From contig NZ_PYWA01000006.1 in assembly GCF_003056335.1 (NCBI RefSeq), forward strand, positions 124,001 through 188,000: a stretch of DNA of 64,000 nt, written 5' to 3'. A program made the position numbers and the translations under genes. The notes beneath the pieces are model-generated. The model saw nothing but the letters and a program-made list of their open reading frames with translations, had not been told where the DNA came from and made no database searches. Positions 53,427-62,145 of this stretch are shown piece by piece (the stretch's first letter is position 1; the number at the start of each line of letters is the position of its first letter). Source of the stretch: Paracoccus indicus. Its GTDB lineage: Bacteria; Pseudomonadota; Alphaproteobacteria; Rhodobacterales; Rhodobacteraceae.

Positions 53427-54284
53427 GTGAAGCACCTGATGACAGCCGTTCTTTCAACCCTTGTCGCGACCGCCGCCCATGCCGAGGTGATCCCGGACGT
53501 CGCCTATGACGACAAGGAACGCACCACGCTGGATCTCTATCTGCCCGATGGCGTCAAGGATGCGCCGCTGGTGCTGTTCATCCACGGCGGACGCTGGATG
53601 CGCAACGACAAGGATCAGGTCAACCTGCTGGACCGGGCCGAGGCGCTGAATGCCGCAGGCATCGCCGTCGCTTCGATGAATTACACCTATTCCACGCAGG
53701 CAATCTGGCCCGCGCAGCGTGACGATGTCGCCACCGCGATGAAATTCCTGGCCGATCATGGCGCGGAATACGGTTACGACCCTGATCACATGGCCGTTTG
53801 GGGCCAAAGCTCGGGTGCGCATATGGCGCTTTGGGCGGGCATCCTGTCCACGCAGACTGATATCCCCGACCTGGATGCTGTCGTGGCCTGGTATGCACCC
53901 TCGGATCTGACGCAAATCGCCAGCGACAGGCTGGACGACGACGTGCCCGGCGGGAACGAGGTCTCGGACGAGCCGACCCCGGAAGCCCGCCTGATCGGCG
54001 GCGCGATCGATACCCACCCCGAACTGGCAAAGGCGGCCAGCCCGCTTGCCGCGATCGAGGATCTGCCCGATGACGTCGCCTATCCGCCGACCATGCTGAT
54101 GCATGGCGATCAGGATGTCGTCGTCTCGCCCCTGCAAAGCCAGCGGCTGATCAAGGCCCTGCAGGCACGGGGAACCGAGGCGAGCCTGACCATGGTCGAA
54201 GGCGCCAGCCACGGCGGCCCCCTGTTCGCCCCCAAGGTCCCGCAGGTGGTCGAATTTCTGACCAAGCGGTTCGGTCTGGACTGA
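53427..54284 (+). CDS. Exported alpha/beta-hydrolase, esterase/lipase type
   Basis: The 285-residue protein starts with GTG (after GAGG) and a short signal peptide (about 1-19, ending AHAE). The oxyanion motif HGGRW (about 53), the nucleophile motif GQSSGAH (about 130), the acid in HGDQD and the His in ASHGGPL are all present, as in the hormone-sensitive-lipase or BD-FAE group. It would hydrolyse an ester in the periplasm. It diverges from the LysR gene and may feed the TAXI-TRAP system. An ATG at 53439 would shorten the signal peptide. Confidence 0.82.
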   Translation: MKHLMTAVLSTLVATAAHAEVIPDVAYDDKERTTLDLYLPDGVKDAPLVLFIHGGRWMRNDKDQVNLLDRAEALNAAGIAVASMNYTYSTQAIWPAQRDDVATAMKFLADHGAEYGYDPDHMAVWGQSSGAHMALWAGILSTQTDIPDLDAVVAWYAPSDLTQIASDRLDDDVPGGNEVSDEPTPEARLIGGAIDTHPELAKAASPLAAIEDLPDDVAYPPTMLMHGDQDVVVSPLQSQRLIKALQARGTEASLTMVEGASHGGPLFAPKVPQVVEFLTKRFGLD

Positions 54285-54296
54285 GCCCGGCGCGGA

Positions 54297-55559
54297 TCAG
54301 AGGATCAGGATCGCCCTGAAGTCGTTCACGTTCGTCAGCGTCGGTCCGGTCCGCACCAGCGTTCCCAAGGCATCGAAGAAGCTGTAACTGTCGTGGCGCG
54401 CCAGGTAGTCGCGCGACCGCAGGCCCAACGCAGCAGCATCCTGCAACGTCGAGGGTGCGATGACCGCCCCTGCCGCATCCTCGGTTCCGTCGATGCCATC
54501 GGTATCCACGGCAAGCGCGTGGATGCCGGGATGACCGTTCAGGGCCTGTGCCAAGGCCAGCAGGAATTCGGTGTTGCGCCCGCCACGGCCGGGGGGCGTG
54601 TCGCCGATGGTCACGGTCCCCTCTCCGCCTGAAAGCAGGACCACCGGCGCGGGCGCAGGGGTGCCGTGACGCGCGGCTGAACGGGCGATCCCCGCCATCA
54701 CGACGCCGATCTGCGCGGCCTCTCCCTCCAGCGCGTCGCCCAGAAGGACCGGGGTCACGCCGGCTTTGCGCGCAACCTCGGCCGCGGCTTCCAGCGACAT
54801 CTGGGGTGTGGCGATCATGCGATAATCGACGGGGAAGTCTTCCTGTCGCGCCGCATCCACCGACAGGATCTGACGCGCCGCGGCAGGCAGCCCAGGTCCC
54901 AGCCTTTCGATCAGATGCGACAGGTCCTCGGTCCCCGAAGGGTCGGGAACCGTCGGGCCCGACGCGATGGCCGCCGGATCATCCCCCGGCACGTCCGAGA
55001 TCGCCAGGGTCACGACCCGCGCGGGCAATGCCGCCCGTGCCAGCCCGCCGCCCTTGACCTGCGACAGCCTGCGCCGCACGCGGTTCATGTCGTCGATGGC
55101 AAGCCCCGAAGCCAGCAGCAGCTTGTTCACCGCGATCTTGTCGTCCAGCGTCAGGGGCGCGACCGGCAGGCTCAGCAGCGCCGATCCCCCACCCGAGATC
55201 AGGGCCAGAACCAGATCGTCCGGCCCTGCCGTCCGCACCATGTCCATGATGCGGGCGGCGGCATCCATGCCCGCCTGATCGGGAACGGGGTGCGAGGCCT
55301 CGCGGACCTCGATCCGCTCGGTCGGAACGGCATGGCCATAGCGCGTCACGACCAGGCCCGACAAATCGACGTCGGGCCAGGCCTTTTCCACGGCCCGGGC
55401 CATGGCGGCGGCGGATTTCCCCGCCCCCACCACCAGGCAGCGCCCCTTAGGCTTTTCGGGCAGATGGCGGGCCAGAACCGTGGCAGGGTCCGCTGCCGCG
55501 ATGGCGGCATCCATCATCTGCAGCAGCAGGCTGCCCGCATCATCTTCCCGCATGGTCAT
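54297..55559 (-). CDS. ttuD: Glycerate 2-kinase (TtuD/GckA, MOFRL family)
   Basis: The 420-residue protein has the DUF4147/MOFRL architecture: VVGAGKSAAAMARAVE, LALISGGGSALLSLP, DVPGDDPAAIASGPT, and the C-terminal MOFRL part LLSGGEGTVT and GRNTEFLLALAQAL. These proteins, once called hydroxypyruvate reductases, phosphorylate D-glycerate to 2-phosphoglycerate. It follows ttuC by 2 nt on the minus strand. TtuC forms D-glycerate from tartrate, so TtuD would pass it to glycolysis. Confidence 0.88.
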   Translation of the reverse strand: MTMREDDAGSLLLQMMDAAIAAADPATVLARHLPEKPKGRCLVVGAGKSAAAMARAVEKAWPDVDLSGLVVTRYGHAVPTERIEVREASHPVPDQAGMDAAARIMDMVRTAGPDDLVLALISGGGSALLSLPVAPLTLDDKIAVNKLLLASGLAIDDMNRVRRRLSQVKGGGLARAALPARVVTLAISDVPGDDPAAIASGPTVPDPSGTEDLSHLIERLGPGLPAAARQILSVDAARQEDFPVDYRMIATPQMSLEAAAEVARKAGVTPVLLGDALEGEAAQIGVVMAGIARSAARHGTPAPAPVVLLSGGEGTVTIGDTPPGRGGRNTEFLLALAQALNGHPGIHALAVDTDGIDGTEDAAGAVIAPSTLQDAAALGLRSRDYLARHDSYSFFDALGTLVRTGPTLTNVNDFRAILIL

Positions 55560-55561
55560 GC

Positions 55562-56635
55562 TCAGATGTTGTCGCCGCGAATGGCGTCGCAGACGGCATC
55601 CGTGACCTGCTGGGTGTTGGCATCACCACCGACATCGGGCGTCATCACGCCATCGGCACAGACCTTCTCGACAGCGCGCATCAGGCGCGTGGCGGCATCG
55701 CCCTCGCCCAGGTGCTCCAGCATCTGCGCGGCGGTCCAGAAGGTGGCCACCGGGTTCGCGATGCCTTTGCCGGCGATGTCGAAGGCCGAGCCGTGGATCG
55801 GTTCGAACATCGAGGGATAGCGACGCTCGGGGTCGATGTTGGCCGTGGGCGCGACGCCGAGCGAACCCGCCAGCGCACCTGCCAGATCCGAAAGGATGTC
55901 GGCATGCAGGTTGGTGGCGACGATGGTATCCAGGCTTTTCGGGTCCTTGACCATGCGCACGGTCATGGCATCGACCAGCATCTTGTCCCATTTGACGTCG
56001 GGGAATTCCTTGGACACCTCTGCGGCGATCTCGTCCCACATGACCATGCCGAAGCGCTGCGCGTTCGACTTGGTCACCACGGTCAGGAACTTGCGCGGAC
56101 GCGATTGCGCCAGCTTGAAGGCATAGCGCATGATCCGCGTGACGCCGACACGGGTGAAGATCGAAACCTCGGTGCCGACCTCTTCGGGCATGCCCTTGTG
56201 GGCGCGACCGCCATGGCCGGAATATTCGCCTTCCGAGTTCTCGCGCACGATGACCCAGTCCAGGTCGCCGGGGCCGACATGTTCCAGCGGGGACTTGATG
56301 CCGGGCAGGATCTTGGTCGGGCGGACGTTGGCGTATTGGTCGAAGCCCTGGCAGATCGGCAGACGCAGACCCCAGAGCGTGATGTGATCGGGGACGTCGG
56401 GCGCACCGACGGCACCGAAGAAGATGGCGTCGAAGGCCTTCAGCTGTTCGGGGCCGTCTTCGGGCATCAGCGCGCCGGTCTTCTTGTAGCGCTCCGAGCT
56501 CCAGTCGAATTCGGTGACGTCGAAGGTGAAGCCTCCGTCGCGGCGGGCCAGTGCCTCGAGCGCCTGCAGACCTGCGGCGATGACCTCGGGGCCGATTCCA
56601 TCGGCCGGAATTGCGGCAATCTTATAGGTTTTCAC
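55562..56635 (-). CDS. ttuC: Tartrate dehydrogenase/decarboxylase
   Basis: The 357-residue member of the isocitrate/isopropylmalate dehydrogenase family matches TtuC: KIAAIPADGIGPEV, RENSEGEYSGHGGR, TKSNAQRFGMVMWDE and FEPIHGSAFDIAGKGIANP. It oxidises and decarboxylates tartrate or D-malate, giving D-glycerate in the tartrate case. I place the start at GTG 56635 (VKTYKIA, like other TtuC proteins, after GAGGAG). ATG 56695, after GGGAGG, would add about 20 residues and also looks usable. It is coupled to ttuD and diverges from a DASS transporter. Confidence 0.87.
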   Translation of the reverse strand: MKTYKIAAIPADGIGPEVIAAGLQALEALARRDGGFTFDVTEFDWSSERYKKTGALMPEDGPEQLKAFDAIFFGAVGAPDVPDHITLWGLRLPICQGFDQYANVRPTKILPGIKSPLEHVGPGDLDWVIVRENSEGEYSGHGGRAHKGMPEEVGTEVSIFTRVGVTRIMRYAFKLAQSRPRKFLTVVTKSNAQRFGMVMWDEIAAEVSKEFPDVKWDKMLVDAMTVRMVKDPKSLDTIVATNLHADILSDLAGALAGSLGVAPTANIDPERRYPSMFEPIHGSAFDIAGKGIANPVATFWTAAQMLEHLGEGDAATRLMRAVEKVCADGVMTPDVGGDANTQQVTDAVCDAIRGDNI

Positions 56636-57204
56636 AATCTGCTCCTCGTCTGATTTCAGCTGTTGGAAAGCCTGTCCAAGGTTGTCGTCCATCATTGCGC
56701 AGTCCTCCCGTTCGCAGCGCCGGACGGCGCGTTGCAGGGGCAGGTTAGGAACGGGACGAGGCCGAAGCAATTTTCAGATATTTATATAAGTTCCAGATAT
56801 AATGATGAACCGCCGGAGGGATATGTCGGGATTTCAGCGGCTTGCAACCCCGCTTGCCCCTCTGCCAGCCTGCATATGCGCGCATAGGATAAGCCAGGTG
56901 CCGAACCGGCATTAGATACGATCCGTATATAATCTTTGCGCAGTGGAATTTCACATCGTGCAAGCAGATGTTCTGCCATCTGAGCTGCGTCGCCAGACGA
57001 ACGCTTGGGGAGGGAAGCCTGAGGAGGAGGATTTCCATGAACATGCCAGCATTGCCGCTGCACCCGTGCATCATGGGCGCATGCATGCCCCGGTCGGGCT
57101 AGACCCGCCAATCCCCGACAATCCGACGCCCGCTTTCGCCACTGCTCCGGTGGCTTTTCGTCCATGGGCGGTCCACCGATCGCCCACGACCTTGGGAGGA
57201 AACC
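56636..57204. promoter_or_regulatory. Divergent regulatory region between ttuC and the DASS transporter
   Basis: This region of about 570 bp (510 bp if the longer ttuC start is used) has two AT-rich patches in a GC-rich window, around 56768-56810 and 56916-56940, holding AGATATAATG (56795) and GTATATAATC (56925). They look like promoter or operator sites for the divergent genes. I see no convincing gene or RNA here. Confidence 0.45.
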
Positions 57205-58476
57205 ATGAGTCCGACAAGCATCACCCTGCTGCTGCTGTTATTTGCCGTCGTCATGTTCATCTGGGAACGGATCCCGCTGGCCCTGACGGCGATGATCGTC
57301 TGCCTGGCCCTGGCCATCACCGGAGTCCTGAGCCCCGCCGAAGCCTTCGAGGGTTTCGTCAACAGCAACGTCATCCTTTTCGTCGCCATGTTCATCATCG
57401 GCGGCGCCCTGTTCCAGACCGGCATGGCCAGCGAGATCGGCGGCCTGGTCACCCGGTTCGCCCGGACGGAACGGCAGCTTGTGGTCGCCATCATGCTGAT
57501 CACCGGCCTGATGTCTGGCCTGCTGTCGAACACCGGCACCGCCGCCGTCCTGATCCCCGTGGTCATCGGCATCGCCAGCCGTTCCGGCTTCGCCCGTTCG
57601 CGGCTGCTGCTGCCGATCGTCTTCGCGGCGGCCATGGGCGGCAATCTCAGCCTGATCGGCGCCCCCGGCAACCTGATCGCGCAGGCGGCGCTTGAACCCC
57701 AGGGGCTCAGCTTCGGCTTCTTCGAATACGGCTATATCGGCCTGCCGATCCTGCTGGCGGGCATCCTGTTCATGGCCACCATCGGCCTGCGCCTGCTGCC
57801 CGACCACAAGGTCGAGGGCGAAAGCCAGCCGGTGACCAAGGCCGAGGCCGCAACCCCCGAGGTGCCGCGGTGGAAGAAGAACGCCGCCCTTGCGGTCCTG
57901 ATCGTCACCGTGCTGGGCATGGTCTTCGAAAGCCGGATCGGCATCCGCCTGCATGTGACCGGTGCCATCGGCGCGGCGGCCCTCGTGCTGCTGGGGGTCG
58001 TGACCGAAAAGCAGGCCTATCAGTCGATCGACGCGCGGACCATCTTCCTGTTTGGCGGCATCCTGTCGCTGGCCACCGCGATGGAGACGACGGGCGCAGG
58101 CACCGCCGTGGCGAATGCCGTCCTTGGCCTGATGGGACCCGACACGCCGATGTTCGTCATCATGCTGGCGATCTTCCTGATTGCCGTGGCACTGACGAAC
58201 TTCATGTCGAACACGGCGACGACGGCCCTGTTGGTTCCGATCGGGCTGTCGATCTCGACCACGATCGGGGCCGATCCGCGCGCCGTCCTGATGGCCATCG
58301 TCATCGGCGGGTCGCTGGCCTATGCGACGCCCATCGGGATGCCCGCCAACGTCATGGTCCTTGGACCGGGGGGATATACCTTCAAGGATTACGCAAAGGC
58401 GGGCGTGCCGCTGATCCTGGTTTCGACGGTCGTCAGCATGACCCTGCTGCCGATCCTGTTCCCCTTCTTCCCATAA
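57205..58476 (+). CDS. DASS/SLC13-family anion transporter
   Basis: The 423-residue membrane protein has about eleven membrane segments and the DASS/ion-transporter pattern with two similar halves: SNTGTAAVLIPVVIGIA plus GGNLSLIGAPGNL, and SNTATTALLVPIGLSIS plus AYATPIGMPANVMVLGPGGY. The repeated S-N-T motifs bind Na+ and the carboxylate in the family. It is likely a dicarboxylate importer; given the divergent ttuC-ttuD, tartrate or malate is the best candidate. The start at 57205 follows GGGAGGAAACC. Confidence 0.85.
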   Translation: MSPTSITLLLLLFAVVMFIWERIPLALTAMIVCLALAITGVLSPAEAFEGFVNSNVILFVAMFIIGGALFQTGMASEIGGLVTRFARTERQLVVAIMLITGLMSGLLSNTGTAAVLIPVVIGIASRSGFARSRLLLPIVFAAAMGGNLSLIGAPGNLIAQAALEPQGLSFGFFEYGYIGLPILLAGILFMATIGLRLLPDHKVEGESQPVTKAEAATPEVPRWKKNAALAVLIVTVLGMVFESRIGIRLHVTGAIGAAALVLLGVVTEKQAYQSIDARTIFLFGGILSLATAMETTGAGTAVANAVLGLMGPDTPMFVIMLAIFLIAVALTNFMSNTATTALLVPIGLSISTTIGADPRAVLMAIVIGGSLAYATPIGMPANVMVLGPGGYTFKDYAKAGVPLILVSTVVSMTLLPILFPFFP

Positions 58477-58490
58477 GGGTCTGAAACCGC

Positions 58491-58521
58491 TGCGGCCGCG
58501 GGCAATTGTCCCGCGGTCGCA
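58491..58521. terminator. Bidirectional hairpin between the DASS gene and rhaI
   Basis: TGCGGCCGCGGG (58491-58502) pairs with CCCGCGGTCGCA (58510-58521): 12 bp with one G-T pair and a 7-nt loop, between convergent genes. There is no T tract. Confidence 0.65.
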
Positions 58522-58539
58522 CGACCTTGCAGCCTCTGC

Positions 58540-59808
58540 TCAGACGATGCCGCCGCCGCCGCCCTGCACCTTGGGGCGTTTCGCGGCGACTTGGGCCCGA
58601 TAGCCGGCGGCGCGATAGGTCGCCACCGGGTCGATGGCACCGCCCGCGCGTTTCCGCGCCATGGCCAGGATCGGATCGACATCGGTCCGGAAGGCCGCCC
58701 GCAGCGTGGCCGAGGCCATCAGCGCATCGTTGTCATCCTGGAACCCCGCCAGCGCGGCACGGTCGACAAGCGAGGCCTGCACGAAGGCGCGCTGGATCTC
58801 GATGGCAGAGATCATCAGGCTCTCGATGGGGTCGGTGACGTTGTGGCTCTGGTCGATCATATGCGACAGGTCCAGCCCCCTGGCTTCGGCATCGACCAGC
58901 TCGTTCCAGACCAGGAACAGGCGATAGGGCTCGATCGTGCCGGCATCCAGATCGTCGTCGCCGTATTTTGAATCGTTGAAGTGGAAGCCGCCCAGCTTGC
59001 CCGCGTGGATCAGGCGGGACACGATCATCTCGATGTTCACATTGGGGGCGTGGTGGCCCAGATCGACCAGGCACATGGCCTTATCGCCCAATTCCTGCGC
59101 GGTCAGCAGCGATGTGCCCCAATCCTGCACCACCGTCGAATAGAACGCCGGTTCATAGATCTTGTGTTCCGAGAACAGCCGCCAATCCTCGGGCAGCCCG
59201 GCATAGATCTGCTGCATCGAAGCCAGATAGCGGTCGAACTGGCGCCCCATATGGGTCTGGCCGGGAAAGTTCGAACCATCCCCGATCCAGACGGTCAGCG
59301 CCCTGGAACCCAGCCTGTGCCCGATCTCGATGCATTCGAGGTTGTGTTCCACCGCCTGCGCCCGCGTTTCCGCCGAGACATGCGAGAGCGAGCCGAACTT
59401 GTAGCTGTGCCCGTCGCCCGTGTCGCTGAAGGTGTTGGAGTTCATCGCGTCGAACCCCAGCCCGACCTGCTGCGCCTTGGCCAGCAGATCCGAAGGCTCG
59501 GCCCTGTCCCAGGGGATGTGCAGCGAGACGGTGGGTGTGGCCTGTGTCAGCTGGTGGATCACGCCGCAATCGTCCAGCTTGTCGAAGATGTGGGCGGGTT
59601 CCCCCGGACCCGGAAAGCGGGCAAAGCGGGTGCCGCCGGTGCCGGTGCCCCAGCTGGGGGCGGCCACGGCAAAGCGTGCCGCCCTTTCGGTCATGGCCTC
59701 GATGTCGATGCCGCCGCGCGCCAGCCTTGCGCCCAAGGCGTCGTAATCGGCGCGCAGGTCGGCATCGCGGGCCGCGTTCTCGGCAGCGATGATGTCGCTG
59801 GAAATCAT
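58540..59808 (-). CDS. rhaI: L-rhamnose isomerase (rhizobial/alphaproteobacterial type)
   Basis: The 422-residue protein matches the catabolic RhaI family distinct from E. coli RhaA: SLHIPWDRAEPSDLL, FGSLSHVSAETR, the metal ligands around FSEHKIYEPAFYST, CLVDLGHHAPNVNIE and GGFHFNDSKYGDDDLDAG. It converts L-rhamnose to L-rhamnulose. ATG 59808 follows GGGAGGATGAC. It is downstream of rhaD on the minus strand, as in Rhizobium rhaDI, and diverges with it from rhaR. The GC-rich tail (GGGGGIV) is a harmless oddity. Confidence 0.93.
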   Translation of the reverse strand: MISSDIIAAENAARDADLRADYDALGARLARGGIDIEAMTERAARFAVAAPSWGTGTGGTRFARFPGPGEPAHIFDKLDDCGVIHQLTQATPTVSLHIPWDRAEPSDLLAKAQQVGLGFDAMNSNTFSDTGDGHSYKFGSLSHVSAETRAQAVEHNLECIEIGHRLGSRALTVWIGDGSNFPGQTHMGRQFDRYLASMQQIYAGLPEDWRLFSEHKIYEPAFYSTVVQDWGTSLLTAQELGDKAMCLVDLGHHAPNVNIEMIVSRLIHAGKLGGFHFNDSKYGDDDLDAGTIEPYRLFLVWNELVDAEARGLDLSHMIDQSHNVTDPIESLMISAIEIQRAFVQASLVDRAALAGFQDDNDALMASATLRAAFRTDVDPILAMARKRAGGAIDPVATYRAAGYRAQVAAKRPKVQGGGGGIV

Positions 59809-59873
59809 GTCATCCTCCCATCGGCGCGATTGCGGGGGCGCCGGCCCTATCTGGATATCACGCGGTGTCCGGG

Positions 59874-61982
59874 TCAGCGCGTGAAGGCTTCCTTGTTGCC
59901 CGCGTCGACATTGATGATGTTGCCGGTCGATTTGGCCGAACGGTCCGAGGCCAGGAAATAGGCGGCCTCGGCGATATCCTCGGGCAGGACCGCGCGTTTC
60001 AGCAGGCTGCGCTGGCGATACATCTCCTCGAGGCCGTCCTTGTCGGTGCCATAGGTCGAGGCGCGCTGATCCAGCCATTCGCCTTCCCAGATGCGGCTGC
60101 CGCGCAGGACGGCGTCGGGGTTGACGACGTTGACGCGGATGCCCGCCTCGGCGCCTTCCAGCGCCAGGCAGCGGGCCAGATGGATCTCGGATGCCTTGGC
60201 GGTGCAATAGGCGGCGGCATTCGGGCTGGCGGCCAACCCGTTCTTCGAGGCGACGAAGACGACCGCGCCGCCGATGCCCTGCGCCCGGAAGATGCCGAAG
60301 GCCGCGCGCGAGACAAGGAAATACCCGGTCGAGAGGATCGCCATGTTGCGGTTCCACAGATCCAGCGTGGTCTCCTCGATGGGCGCGGAGGAGGCGATGC
60401 CCGCGTTGGACACCAGGATGTCGATGCCGCCGAATTCCACCGCCAGATCGTCATGGGCCGCAGTCACCGCCGCCTCGTCGGTGACGTTCATCTGGACGGT
60501 CCGCACGACATCCGCACCGTGGCGATCCGACAATGCCGTGGCGGCGCTGTCCAGGGCGGCCTCGTCGATGTCGGCCAGCATCACGCAGGCGCCTTCGGAT
60601 AGGAAGCGTTCGGCGGTGGCCATGCCGATGCCGCCCGCACCACCGGTGACCAGCGCCACGCGCCCCGCCAGCGATTTCGGCTTGGGCATGCGCTGCAGCT
60701 TGGCTTCCTCGAGCAGCCAGTATTCGATGTCGAAGGCCTCCTGCTCGGGCAGGCCGCAGTATTCCGACACGCTGGAGGCACCGCGCATGACGTTGATCGC
60801 ATTGACATAGAACTCGGCCGAGATGCGCGCCGTCGCCTTGTCCTTGGCGAAGGTGATCATGCCCACGCCCGGCACAAGGTAGACCACGGCATTCGGGTCG
60901 CGCATCGCCGGGCTGTCGGCACGCTTGCAACGGTCGTAATAGGCCGCGTAGTTCTCGCGATAGGCGGCGATCTGATCGGACAGCCCCGCCAGCACCTGAT
61001 CCAGGTTTTCGCGGGCGGGATCGAAGTCCACGACCAGCGGACGGATCTTGGTGCGCAGGAAGTGGTCCGGACATGACGTCCCCAGGGCGGCCAGATCCGG
61101 CATGTCGCGGGCATTGACGAATTCCAGCACCGCATCGCTGTCGTCGAAATGGCCGACCATATGCTGGTTGCCGGACACGAAGCCGCGGATGGCGGGCATC
61201 AGCCGGGCCGCCACGGCGCGACGCGCATCGGTGGGCAACGCATCGTGGACCGCGCCGCCGAAGACCGGTTTGCCCTTGGTCTCGCCCTCGAAGAAATCGA
61301 TGGCGCGGTTGATGATGGCCAGGGTCAGCTCATAGCATTCCTTGGCGTCATCGGCCCAGGTGAACAGCCCGTGCGATTCGAGGATGACGCCCTTGGCATC
61401 GGGATTGTCGATGCAGAATTTCTCAAGCCACAGCCCCAGTTCGTAGCCCGGCTTCTTCCACGGCAGCCAGCCGATCTGATCGCCGAAGACCCGACGCGTC
61501 AGTTCCTGCGAATTCTTCGAGGCGGCGATGGCGATGATCGCATCGGGGTGCATGTGGTCGACATGCGCCTTCGGGACATAGGCGTGCAGCGGCGTGTCGA
61601 TGGATGCCGCGCGCGGGTTCAGGTTGAAGGTGCAATGGGGCAGCAGGGCGACCATCTCATCCTCATGTTCGACGCCGCGGTATTTGCCCTTCAGCGCGCG
61701 CAGCCTGTCCATGTACAGCGTCGCGAAGCCGTCCATCCGGATCGAGCCGACATCCCCGCCCGACCCCTTGACCCAAAGCACCTCGGCCTGGTCGCCCGTC
61801 AGCGGATCGGCCTGCATGACCTTGGCCGAGGTATTGCCGCCCCCGTAATTCGTGATGCGCTTGTCCGACCCCAGAAGGTTCGACCGATACAGCAGCTTTT
61901 CAGGCTCGCTCATCCCGGCGGCACGGGTGTCGTCCCACAGCGAATGCAACTGGCCGTGCAATTTCTGGTCAAGACTGGTCAT
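59874..61982 (-). CDS. rhaD: Bifunctional rhamnulose-phosphate aldolase/short-chain dehydrogenase
   Basis: The 702-residue protein fuses a class II aldolase (about residues 20-420; NYGGGNTSAK, VDHMHPDAII with metal histidines, VILESHGLF) with a C-terminal SDR (about 435-700; LVTGGAGGIGMA, SNAG, VASKNG and YCTAKAS). It cleaves rhamnulose-1-phosphate to dihydroxyacetone phosphate and L-lactaldehyde, and the SDR part probably oxidises or reduces the lactaldehyde. It precedes rhaI, and the two form the rhaDI operon. The start follows GGAGGAGAATACCG. Confidence 0.93.
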   Translation of the reverse strand: MTSLDQKLHGQLHSLWDDTRAAGMSEPEKLLYRSNLLGSDKRITNYGGGNTSAKVMQADPLTGDQAEVLWVKGSGGDVGSIRMDGFATLYMDRLRALKGKYRGVEHEDEMVALLPHCTFNLNPRAASIDTPLHAYVPKAHVDHMHPDAIIAIAASKNSQELTRRVFGDQIGWLPWKKPGYELGLWLEKFCIDNPDAKGVILESHGLFTWADDAKECYELTLAIINRAIDFFEGETKGKPVFGGAVHDALPTDARRAVAARLMPAIRGFVSGNQHMVGHFDDSDAVLEFVNARDMPDLAALGTSCPDHFLRTKIRPLVVDFDPARENLDQVLAGLSDQIAAYRENYAAYYDRCKRADSPAMRDPNAVVYLVPGVGMITFAKDKATARISAEFYVNAINVMRGASSVSEYCGLPEQEAFDIEYWLLEEAKLQRMPKPKSLAGRVALVTGGAGGIGMATAERFLSEGACVMLADIDEAALDSAATALSDRHGADVVRTVQMNVTDEAAVTAAHDDLAVEFGGIDILVSNAGIASSAPIEETTLDLWNRNMAILSTGYFLVSRAAFGIFRAQGIGGAVVFVASKNGLAASPNAAAYCTAKASEIHLARCLALEGAEAGIRVNVVNPDAVLRGSRIWEGEWLDQRASTYGTDKDGLEEMYRQRSLLKRAVLPEDIAEAAYFLASDRSAKSTGNIINVDAGNKEAFTR

Positions 61983-62052
61983 CGGTATTCTCCTCCGGGT
62001 GGGCGATCTGTAGTGACAGGTCTTCCGCAAAACTGAAGCCGACACCGCCGAC

Positions 62053-62104
62053 TGTCAATCATTATCGATCATTTGCAATCATAACTGATCTAAAATGATT
62101 GACA
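62053..62104. promoter_or_regulatory. Predicted RhaR operator between rhaDI and rhaRS
   Basis: TGTCAATCAT (62053-62062) and ATGATTGACA (62095-62104) are perfect 10-bp inverted repeats. Between them are further copies of the half-sites ATCAT and AATCAT. The site lies 70 bp before the rhaD start and 41 bp before the rhaR start, as expected for a DeoR-type repressor acting on both sides. Confidence 0.65.
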
Positions 62105-62145
62105 GTGATCGAACAACCCCGCAATGTTCCCGAAGGAGGAGCGCG

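Noticed and set aside
56943..57200. A small plus-strand coding frame before the DASS transporter
   Set aside because: It has no family similarity that I recognise and runs through the regulatory gap into the transporter in another frame.
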